Assembly: GCA_022826005.1 (NCBI GenBank)
Contig: JAJDVT010000100.1
Location: 1 to 64,000 of the forward strand
Length of the DNA stretch: 64,000 nt
Reading direction: 5' to 3'
Origin: Gemmatimonadota bacterium
GTDB taxonomy: Bacteria; Gemmatimonadota; Gemmatimonadetes; Longimicrobiales; Gaopeijiaceae
Shown here in pieces: positions 43,641-50,783 of this stretch. The notes beneath the pieces were generated by a model that was not told where the DNA came from, made no database searches, and saw nothing but the letters and a program-made list of their open reading frames with translations. The translations under genes and the position numbers were made by a program. Numbering within the stretch: the first letter of the stretch is position 1; every line of letters begins with the position of its first letter.

Positions 43641-45725
43641 TCACCCGGCCAGACGCTCCACGGCGTCGGCAAGTTTCTCGACCTTGTCCGGGTCCCCCGC
43701 TCCGGCCGCCTGCTCGCGGAGCGACGCCGCCAGCGCCTGCAACCCATCGCGCCGCGCCGCTCCGGAAGCACGCTCGGCGTCGGCCAGCCCACTGCGCGCC
43801 GCCTCGACGTCCTCCGCCGGCAGGCCGTGCCAGCGCTCGATCTGGTCAAGATAGGCCCGCGCCAGCGCGAAGGTCGCAGGCCACTCGAAGATGGGCTGCC
43901 CCTGTGAATTCAGCTCGGTCAGCCGCACCGAATTGGCCGCGTCGATTTCGTTCCGGGTCAGGGCCTCGTTGGGGACGAGTTCGAAGATGTCGAGCCCGCG
44001 GGCGATCTCGGAGTTCACGATCACCCCGTTGTACCAGTAGACGGACCAGCTGCCGCCGGGCTCCATGCGCTCGGCGTTGAGCGGACCGCGGTCGTGGTAT
44101 CCGATTTCGACGGGATTGGCCGGGTCGGTCCAGTCGATCAGCGAGATGCCGCCCTGGTACCACCCCTGAATCATGATGTCGCGCCCGGGCACCGGGATCA
44201 GCGAGCCGTTGTGTGCGACGCAGTTCTCCTGGTCCGTCTGGGCCGCCGGAAGCTTGTAGTAGCTCCGGAAGACCATCTCTCCGTCGTCGATCGTGAAGAC
44301 GGCGTTGGCGCCCCACTCCACGGGGTCGTCAACGCGGCACTTCGGCGCCAGCCCGCCGCCCCACTCGTCGGTGAACATGATCTTGCTGCCGTCGTTGCTG
44401 AAGGTGGCCGAATGCCAGATGGAGAAGTTGGAGTCCGCCACCGCCTGCAGGCGGACGGGATTGATGGGGTCCGTGATGTCCAGGAGCAGGCCGTAGCCCA
44501 GGCACGCGCCGCCGGCGAGGCCGATTGCCGGGTACACGGTGATGTCGTGGCACTGGTTCGGGCCGGGGCGCGGCTCGTCGCCGGCGGCAGGGCGGCGGCC
44601 GCCCATGGGCATCATCATGGCGGGCATCGATGCCCGCGTAGCCTCGTCCAGGGCCTCGCTCAGCGCGGCGCTGTCGGCTGTGGTGTGCGGGCCGTCACCC
44701 CCCCGCGCGGCAACGATGCTGTCCAGCTTCTCGGCCGCCTCCGCCGCGGGCAGAACGCTCAGCCGGTCCTCGACCTCCACCACGAAGTCACCCCGCTCCC
44801 GTGCCTCGGCGGCGCGCGCCCTCCGCTCCTCCGCGCGGGCCAGCCGTCTCTCTTCCATCCTGGCCTCCGCTTCCTCCCTCGCCCGGATATCGCCCGGCGC
44901 GGGACCGTGCCTCGGCGGCGCGACCAGATCCTGGAAGATCCTGGGCGAACTCACCACCGCGGCCGCCTCCGGATTGTCCAGCGGCACGCGGATCACCTCG
45001 ATGCGGAAGAGCGCCGAATTGGGATCCTCTTCCGGAGAGAACGCCGAACACCCGGGAAGTTCCTCGGAAGGCCGCACCGTCGACGAGCCCGACACGTAGA
45101 TGTAGACGTTCTCGTCGTCGCCCGGGTGCTCCAGCACGGTGTGCGTGTGCGAGCCGCGGCAGGTCTGCACGTTTGCCACGTACTGCGGATCGGCGATATC
45201 GGAGATGTCGAAGATGCGGATCCCGCGGAGCCGCTCGTGGCTGACCGCCTCTCGCACCCCTTCGTCGCCGCAGTCCAGCCGGGCGCTGTTGTCCTCACCG
45301 GAAACGAATAGGAGGTTGCCGTACACCGACACGTCGCTCTGCGAAGCCGGGCAGTAGTAGGTGACGACCGGCACCGGGCCGGCGGGATCGGAGATGTCCC
45401 ACACCTGCACCCCGTTGAAGTTCCCCTGGATCGCATAGTTGCCGGTGAAGGCCAGATCCGAGTTGAAGCTTCCCAGGAATTCCTCCGGCGGGGGCGTCGT
45501 CGACAGCAGCTCCAGGTTCCAGCTCGCCTCTCCCGCGTCGAACATCCCGGCGGCGAGGCCGACCCGGGGATCGGGGGTGGGGGGATTGACCTGGAGGCCG
45601 GGCGGGTTCGCGTAGGAGGGGCCCGAGCAGCTGGCGGCGGCGAGGAAGGTGATGGAGAAGGTGAGCACCGCGGTGAGTTGCGCCGGAGCGGCGCGGGACG
45701 GCTTCGCGTTGGCGATCGGTCTCAT
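43641..45725 (-). CDS. LVIVD-repeat lipoprotein, paralogue A
   Basis: A 694-residue lipoprotein (lipobox LAAASC, Cys33); ATG at 45725 was preferred over one 22 codons upstream because it matches the start of paralogue C. The repeats are near-identical to B and C. A distinguishing insertion at about 305-350 is a charged Arg/Glu/Ala coiled stretch (EEAEARMEERRLARAEERRA), then an AAEAAEKLDSIV helix. The C-terminal helical domain ends with PDKVEKLADAVERL, shared by all three. It is the first gene of the A-B-DUF305-C array and is divergent from the MFS gene, with a 245-base gap. Confidence 0.85.
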   Translation of the reverse strand: MRPIANAKPSRAAPAQLTAVLTFSITFLAAASCSGPSYANPPGLQVNPPTPDPRVGLAAGMFDAGEASWNLELLSTTPPPEEFLGSFNSDLAFTGNYAIQGNFNGVQVWDISDPAGPVPVVTYYCPASQSDVSVYGNLLFVSGEDNSARLDCGDEGVREAVSHERLRGIRIFDISDIADPQYVANVQTCRGSHTHTVLEHPGDDENVYIYVSGSSTVRPSEELPGCSAFSPEEDPNSALFRIEVIRVPLDNPEAAAVVSSPRIFQDLVAPPRHGPAPGDIRAREEAEARMEERRLARAEERRARAAEARERGDFVVEVEDRLSVLPAAEAAEKLDSIVAARGGDGPHTTADSAALSEALDEATRASMPAMMMPMGGRRPAAGDEPRPGPNQCHDITVYPAIGLAGGACLGYGLLLDITDPINPVRLQAVADSNFSIWHSATFSNDGSKIMFTDEWGGGLAPKCRVDDPVEWGANAVFTIDDGEMVFRSYYKLPAAQTDQENCVAHNGSLIPVPGRDIMIQGWYQGGISLIDWTDPANPVEIGYHDRGPLNAERMEPGGSWSVYWYNGVIVNSEIARGLDIFELVPNEALTRNEIDAANSVRLTELNSQGQPIFEWPATFALARAYLDQIERWHGLPAEDVEAARSGLADAERASGAARRDGLQALAASLREQAAGAGDPDKVEKLADAVERLAG

Positions 45726-45848
45726 CGTTACAGTCCTGACGTGAGGTGGATCCGCACACTGATGGTTCGAGCCGGTGCGCGGGGTCTTCAATCTGGCACG
45801 GGGCTTCGGAATCGGGAATCGGAGCCCGACTATACTAGAGCCCGGAGG

Positions 45849-45890
45849 GGCGACTTTCCAGAATTCATAGGCGGCTTTCCTGAATCGCAG
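45849..45890. promoter_or_regulatory. Tandem 21-bp direct repeat with TTCnnGAA boxes
   Basis: Two 21-bp units (45849-45869 and 45870-45890) share the core GGCGRCTTTCCWGAAT. Each contains a TTCnnGAA dyad, centres 21 bp apart. TATACT at 45831-45836 lies just upstream, but no good -35 is visible. The repeat lies in the divergent gap between LVIVD-A and the MFS gene. Confidence 0.5.
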
Positions 45891-45970
45891 GCCGGATGGG
45901 GCTCAGCTCAGCTGAACGCCGGGCGGCTGTGGAACCGCCGAGCGGTGCGGCTTAATCCAGACGGGGCGAG

Positions 45971-47221
45971 ATGAGATCAGGCGGATCGACAAGGACGACT
46001 TCGATCAATACTGCCGACGGTTCATCGGCGGGGGCGAGCCCGGCCGGGCCCGCTGCCCCGACCACCTCCGCCACCCGCATCGCGATCATGGTGGCCCTCG
46101 CGCACGGCATCAACGATGCCTATGCCTCATTCGTCCCCCCGCTGCTCCCGCGCATCATGGACAGTCTCGGGCTGACGATCGCCGCTGCGGCCGCTCTCAG
46201 CTCGGCGTTCGCGATCGCCACCGCGCTGCCCCAGCCCTTCTTCGGGTACTTCGCCGACCGCTTCGGGCGGAGGGCATTCGCGGTGGGGGGCGTGGTGACC
46301 GGTGCGGTCTTCGTCTCGCTGATCGGGTTCGCGCCTTCCTTCTGGATCCTCTTCTTCATGCTGGTTCTGGGGGGCCTGGGGGGCGCAGCCTTCCACCCGC
46401 CGGGAGCTTCGTATGCGGTGCGCGTTGGCGCCGGTAGGGGTGGGGGAAAGCGCTATTCCGTGTTCTCGTTCGGAGGTGCGCTGGGATACGCCGCGGGACC
46501 CCTCGTCGCCGTGGGCCTGGTCGCGTGGGGCGGGATGCAGCAGCTCTGGGTGGCGATGATCCCGGCGATCCTGCTCGCGCCCCTCTTCTTCCGGGGCCTG
46601 CCCAGCGGGCGCGGCGAGACCCGGGGCGCCCCGCCCGCCCCGCCGCCGTCCACGGTTCTGCGCCGTCTTGCCGGACCGCTCGGCATCATCTTCGGCGTGA
46701 GCTCGGCCATGGCCTTCGTGCAGCGCGTCTTCCTCACCATGGAGCCGATCATCGTGGCCGAGGCAGGCGGTTCCGAGGCGCTGGGAGCAGCGGCCCTTTC
46801 GCTCTACCTGGGCGCGCAGGCGTTCGGCACCCTGGCGGGCGGAGTGCTCGCCGACCGCATGGACCGCCGTCAGTTGCTCTTCGGCCTGTGCGTGCTCGCA
46901 CTGCCCGTCCACCTGCTGGCGATCTGGCTGGGACCCTGGGCCGCGCCCGGGCTGATCGCGACCGCTGCGGCCGGCTTCCTCGGCATGGCGACGCTGCCTC
47001 CGATCGTCGTGATGGCTCAGGAGATGCTCCCGCGGGCCCCCGGGGCGAGCTCCGGGATCGTGATGGGGCTGGCGTGGACGGTGGGGGCGGTCGGAGTGAT
47101 GGGGACCGGCGCGCTGGCGGACTTCACCGGACCGCAAACGGCCGCGCTGGTGTCGATGCCCGCCGCGGGTCTCGCCGCGCTGTTGGCTTTGCACCCGGCG
47201 CTGAAGTACGATATGAGTTGA
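45971..47221 (+). CDS. Major facilitator superfamily transporter (FSR-like)
   Basis: A 416-residue carrier with about 12 membrane helices. The N-terminus is a Ser/Thr/Ala-rich tail (1-34). The MFS motif between helices 2 and 3 is FGYFADRFGRRAFAVGG (about 89-104). HGINDAYASFVPPLLP in helix 1 and a FHPPGASYAV stretch in helix 4 resemble the fosmidomycin-resistance-like (FSR) group. A second GGVLADRMDRRQLLFG loop marks the second half (about 285-300). The export substrate is unknown. ATG at 45971 lacks a good ribosome site. It appears monocistronic. Confidence 0.85.
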   Translation: MRSGGSTRTTSINTADGSSAGASPAGPAAPTTSATRIAIMVALAHGINDAYASFVPPLLPRIMDSLGLTIAAAAALSSAFAIATALPQPFFGYFADRFGRRAFAVGGVVTGAVFVSLIGFAPSFWILFFMLVLGGLGGAAFHPPGASYAVRVGAGRGGGKRYSVFSFGGALGYAAGPLVAVGLVAWGGMQQLWVAMIPAILLAPLFFRGLPSGRGETRGAPPAPPPSTVLRRLAGPLGIIFGVSSAMAFVQRVFLTMEPIIVAEAGGSEALGAAALSLYLGAQAFGTLAGGVLADRMDRRQLLFGLCVLALPVHLLAIWLGPWAAPGLIATAAAGFLGMATLPPIVVMAQEMLPRAPGASSGIVMGLAWTVGAVGVMGTGALADFTGPQTAALVSMPAAGLAALLALHPALKYDMS

Positions 47222-47350
47222 CCCGGGATTCTGGCGCGCTGTCGGGGGCGCGATTCTGTCCCCTGCCTGGGGGCGAAACCCCGTGCCCCGACGGGTGCGC
47301 CACGGCCCACGAGTACAGTCGACAAGCGAATGAAGACGGAGGCCAGGACG

Positions 47351-48757
47351 ATGAGCACCAGCCCCAGGGATCCGGCAGGCTCCCGCGGACTCGACCGGAG
47401 GGACTTCCTCAAGGCCGGGGCCCTCGGCGTCGCGGCTACCACCCTGCACGGATGCGGCGACCCCGGCGCGGCCCCTGCCGTCGCGGCTGCCCCACGTGTG
47501 CCACGCAGCGTCGGCTCCCCACCGCAGGACCCCTTCGCCGCCCCGCCCATCGAACGGGTGCGGGTCGGGTTCGTGGGCGTCGGGTTGCAGGGCACGGCGC
47601 ACGTCCGCAACCTCGTGCGCATCGACGGCTGCGTGATCACCGCGGTCTGCGACATCCGCGAACCGCACGCCATCCGCGCCGCGGACATCATCGAGGAGGC
47701 CGGCCACCCCCGCCCTACCCTCTACACCGCCGGCGAGACCGACTTCGAGCGACTCTGCGCCGAGGAGGACCTCGACCTCGTCTACACGGCCACCCCCTGG
47801 CGCTGGCATGTCCCCGTCTGCGTCGCGGCCATGGAGAACGGGAAGCACGCGGCCACTGAGATCCCCGCCGCCTACACGCTGGAGGGCTGCTGGCAGCTCG
47901 TCGAGACCGCCGAGCGAACCGGCCGCCACTGCTCCATGATGGAGAACGTCAACTACGGCCGCGCCGAGCTTCTGTGCCTGAACCTGGTGCGGCAGGGACT
48001 CCTGGGCGAGATCCTGCACGCCGAGTGCGGCTACCTCCACGACCTCCGCGGCATCAAGTTCGAGGACGGGAACGAGGGGCTCTGGCGCCGCAACCACTCC
48101 TGGACCCGCAACGGCAACCTCTACCCCATGCACGGCCTCGGCCCCGTCTCCAACTGCATGGACATCAACCGCGGCGACCGGTTCGCCCACCTGGTCTCGA
48201 TGAGCAGCCCCTCGCGCGGCCTTCAGGAGTACGCCATCGCCAACTACCCCGAGGGACACCCCAAGCGCGCCGAGACCTTCGCGCTCGGCGACGTGAACGG
48301 CAGCCTCATCCAGACCGCCCTCGGCAAGACCATCTACGTGGTGCACGACACCAACCTCCCCCGCCCGTACGACCGCATCAACAAGGTCCAGGGCACGCGC
48401 GGGATCTTCCAGGGCTACCCCGAACGCGTCTACATCGAGGGGCGCAGCCCGGGACACCGGTGGGAGGAGACCGCGGCCTACTACGAGGAGTTCCAGCACC
48501 CGTTGTGGGAAGCGCTGGACGAGGAGGCGATTGGTGCCGGGCACGGAGGCATGGACTTCATGGAGGACTACCGCCTCATCAAGTGCCTCCGCGAAGGGCT
48601 CCCGCTCGACATGAACGTCTACGACGCGGCAGCGCTCAGCGCGGTGTGCGAGCTGTCCGAGATCAGCGTGGCCAACGGCAGCGCGCCTGTGGAGTTCCCG
48701 GACTTTACGCGCGGGAAGTGGAGGGACTGGGCGCCCTGGCCGATCGTGGGGGCGTAG
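47351..48757 (+). CDS. GH109-like Gfo/Idh/MocA family protein
   Basis: A 468-residue exported protein. ATG at 47351 has GGAGG eight bases upstream and is preferred to 47330. A Tat signal (LDRRDFLKAGALGV) is followed by HGCG. The Rossmann fold begins VRVGFVGVGLQGTAHV. The body closely follows glycoside hydrolase family 109: WHVPVCVAAMENGKHAATEIPAAYTLEGCWQLV, CSMMENVNYGRAEL, GNLYPMHGLGPV (about 263) and NRGDRFAHLVSMSS. GH109 enzymes cleave alpha-N-acetylgalactosaminides with a tightly bound NAD. It is thus a possible glycosidase, not a plain dehydrogenase. Confidence 0.85.
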   Translation: MSTSPRDPAGSRGLDRRDFLKAGALGVAATTLHGCGDPGAAPAVAAAPRVPRSVGSPPQDPFAAPPIERVRVGFVGVGLQGTAHVRNLVRIDGCVITAVCDIREPHAIRAADIIEEAGHPRPTLYTAGETDFERLCAEEDLDLVYTATPWRWHVPVCVAAMENGKHAATEIPAAYTLEGCWQLVETAERTGRHCSMMENVNYGRAELLCLNLVRQGLLGEILHAECGYLHDLRGIKFEDGNEGLWRRNHSWTRNGNLYPMHGLGPVSNCMDINRGDRFAHLVSMSSPSRGLQEYAIANYPEGHPKRAETFALGDVNGSLIQTALGKTIYVVHDTNLPRPYDRINKVQGTRGIFQGYPERVYIEGRSPGHRWEETAAYYEEFQHPLWEALDEEAIGAGHGGMDFMEDYRLIKCLREGLPLDMNVYDAAALSAVCELSEISVANGSAPVEFPDFTRGKWRDWAPWPIVGA

Positions 48758-49171
48758 TTACAGGTCCCGGGGCCAGATCTCGGGGTTGCCGTTCAGCGTG
48801 ACCGCCCCGAAATCACGCAAGTCAAGCGTTGCGATCGCCCGGGCCTCCAGCCGTTCCGCCACTGCCATTACGACTCCGTCGACCAGGCCGAGTGACAGAT
48901 TGCGGTAGGTGTGGTGTAGCTCCAAAGCCCGCTGCAGGTCGGATCGGCCTCCCCATTCGATGGTGTAGAGCTCTTCGGCAAGGTCGACGCGGAAGGCCTC
49001 GGCGACTGCTGGACCGACCCTTCCGGGAACCATGTGGTCCAGTTCGGGCAGAATGGCCCATGGCAAGACCCATTCGTCGCGACAGGATCGAAACGCCCCC
49101 AGCAACACTCTGTGTGCAGCGCTTTCCGTATCGAGAAGCGCCAGCATGGCACCCGTATCCGCTACGATCAC
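48758..49171 (-). CDS. PIN-domain toxin (VapC-like)
   Basis: A 137-residue ribonuclease-fold toxin. The PIN acidic residues are in place: Asp5 in VADTGAML, a Glu in ILPELDHM (about 43), and Asp residues in SLGLVDGVVMAVAE (about 99) and IATLDLRDFGAV (about 116). The GTG start at 49171 overlaps the antitoxin TAG stop by one base. It would cleave structured RNA such as tRNA, as known for VapC. The gene ends against the convergent GH109-like gene. Unlike the VapC remnant at 35838, this copy is intact. Confidence 0.88.
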   Translation of the reverse strand: MIVADTGAMLALLDTESAAHRVLLGAFRSCRDEWVLPWAILPELDHMVPGRVGPAVAEAFRVDLAEELYTIEWGGRSDLQRALELHHTYRNLSLGLVDGVVMAVAERLEARAIATLDLRDFGAVTLNGNPEIWPRDL

Positions 49172-49485
49172 TAGACCCCGCCTGCCGGTTTTCGGTCGGC
49201 ACGGATCTGTGCCGGGGTCGACGAGCCGGCCGTCCGGTAGTAGTCCTCAAGTCCTTCTTCTCCGAAACCGTCCATGTAGTCTTCGTAACGTTCGGCGAAA
49301 TGTGGATCGCCGCTGTTCCCCATCCCGATGGACCTCGGCCACGGACGCTCCGTTTCCCGCGCCGTGTACTCGGCCACCGCCTCCCGGACCAGCTCGGCCG
49401 CCGAACGCCCCCGGTCAGCTGCGAGGGACTTCAGCTTGCGATAATCCGCCGCGTTCAGATACACCGTGGTCTTGGTCGTCTTCAT
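49171..49485 (-). CDS. Ribbon-helix-helix antitoxin (VapB-like)
   Basis: A 104-residue protein. Its N-terminal 45 residues form a ribbon-helix-helix DNA-binding domain: KTTKTTVYLNAADYRKLKSL, RGRSAAELVREAVAEYT. The C-terminal half is acidic and aromatic (PHFAERYEDYMDGFGEEG) and would wrap the PIN toxin. ATG at 49485 is chosen by the domain start; longer starts add unrelated sequence. The first half-site of the ATATGGT operator lies five bases upstream of the start codon, so autoregulation is likely. Confidence 0.85.
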   Translation of the reverse strand: MKTTKTTVYLNAADYRKLKSLAADRGRSAAELVREAVAEYTARETERPWPRSIGMGNSGDPHFAERYEDYMDGFGEEGLEDYYRTAGSSTPAQIRADRKPAGGV

Positions 49486-49829
49486 GGGATATATGGTATA
49501 TGGTAACCATATAGATGTCAAGAAGCGGATCCGGTGGGACGGCCGACGGGGGAGCAGGCCACTGGCAGTCGGACAACGGCCGGGACGCCGTTGCATCCCG
49601 TCGGTCGCATCGGGTATCGTCCAACTCCCCAGGTGACCGCCGAAACCGGATCCGGGAGGCGCCGGAAGAGTGCGAGGAAGGCAACCGCGGCCCGCGCCGA
49701 TGAATCACAGAATGGGAAACCGACGTAACTTCAGGATTGGGATCGGCGTCGACCGGCCGACTGTTGGCCGGCCTTCCCGCGACCGACCTTGCAAGAGACA
49801 GCACCGCCGCCGATAGAACGGAGACAAGC
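49486..49829. other. Divergent intergenic region, 344 bp
   Basis: Separates the VapBC pair from the GLPGLI module. The VapB operator lies at the left end. The right two thirds hold no clear promoter pair, no small gene and no RNA that I can support. Confidence 0.4.
49491..49513. promoter_or_regulatory. Three ATATGGT half-sites: probable RHH antitoxin operator
   Basis: ATATGGT occurs directly repeated at 49491-49497 and 49498-49504, then inverted as ACCATAT at 49506-49512. The last pair makes a 17-bp inverted repeat (49497-49513). Ribbon-helix-helix proteins bind such short tandem half-sites cooperatively. Confidence 0.7.
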
Positions 49830-50783
49830 ATGTTCCGCCGAATCGATCCGGGCGAATCCCGCATCCTTCCGAACTCCCGTGCACACGAGCCCGGCCTTGC
49901 CCCGGCCGCTTCGTCCGGCCCTGCAACGGCCGCCCTGCCCGGCCTCGCGCTGGCCGCCCTCGCCCTCGCCGCCGTCGCGGCGCCGGCCACCCTCGCCGCG
50001 CAGGAGGGCATCATCACCTACACCCACTCGGTGAAACTCGAATTCGAGCTTCCCCCCGAGTTGGCGCAGATGCGGGCCCAGATGAAAGCGCAGATGCCGA
50101 AGGCGACGACGAGCACGCGCGTCATGCACTTCAGCCCTTCCGGCTCACTGATGATCCCGGCCGAGGATATGCCCGGGGAGGGACGGGCCGGGAACATGGC
50201 AATCTCGGTCAAGGGGTTGGCCGGCGGTGTGGTCAAGGAGGTTCCGGCCGCATTCATGTCGGACATGGTCGTCTCGATGAACGTGTTCGGGGGCTCCGCC
50301 CGGGGCCTGAATGCCGCGCAGAACGTCTACGAGGACTACGAAGCGGGAACCCTGGTCGAGACCCACGAGTTCCTCGGCCGCACCTTCCGGGTCGCCGCGG
50401 AACGGCCCTCGTACAACTGGCAGCTGACCACAGAACAGGCGATGCACCTCGGCTACCCTGTGATGAAGGCCACGACGGAGCACGACAGCACCACCGTGGA
50501 GGCATGGTTCACCCCGCAGATCCCGGTCCAGGGCGGGCCGGCCTCCTACGGGGGACTCCCGGGGATGATCCTCGTCCTTTCCATCAACGACGGGCACACC
50601 CAGTACCAGGCGACGGAGGTGGTGCTGGAGGCACTTGACGAAGACCTGATTCGCCCGCCCGACAAGGGCCAGGAGGTCACGCGGGAGGAATTCGACAGGA
50701 TCGTTGCCGACAAGCTGGACGAGATCAGCAAGACGCGAGGCCGCGGGATCCGCATTATCGGCAACGGGGAGATGGAGCCATGA
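49830..50783 (+). CDS. GLPGLI family protein, copy 1
   Basis: A 317-residue exported protein. The N-terminus is a long signal (about 1-58, ending TLAAQE). The mature core begins EGIITYTHSVKLEF and ends with the family hallmark GPASYGGLPGMIL (about 230-242), the sequence for which GLPGLI proteins are named. A helical C-terminus follows (VTREEFDRIVADKLDEI). The family's role is unknown; in Bacteroidota it travels with outer-membrane beta-barrels, as here. The ATG follows ACGGAGAC. Its stop overlaps the barrel gene start (ATGA). Confidence 0.85.
   Translation: MFRRIDPGESRILPNSRAHEPGLAPAASSGPATAALPGLALAALALAAVAAPATLAAQEGIITYTHSVKLEFELPPELAQMRAQMKAQMPKATTSTRVMHFSPSGSLMIPAEDMPGEGRAGNMAISVKGLAGGVVKEVPAAFMSDMVVSMNVFGGSARGLNAAQNVYEDYEAGTLVETHEFLGRTFRVAAERPSYNWQLTTEQAMHLGYPVMKATTEHDSTTVEAWFTPQIPVQGGPASYGGLPGMILVLSINDGHTQYQATEVVLEALDEDLIRPPDKGQEVTREEFDRIVADKLDEISKTRGRGIRIIGNGEMEP

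Noticed and set aside
47241-47292. GTCGGGG ... CCCCGAC structure after the MFS gene
   Set aside because: Seven base pairs over a 38-base GC-rich loop is not distinctive, and no T-tract follows.
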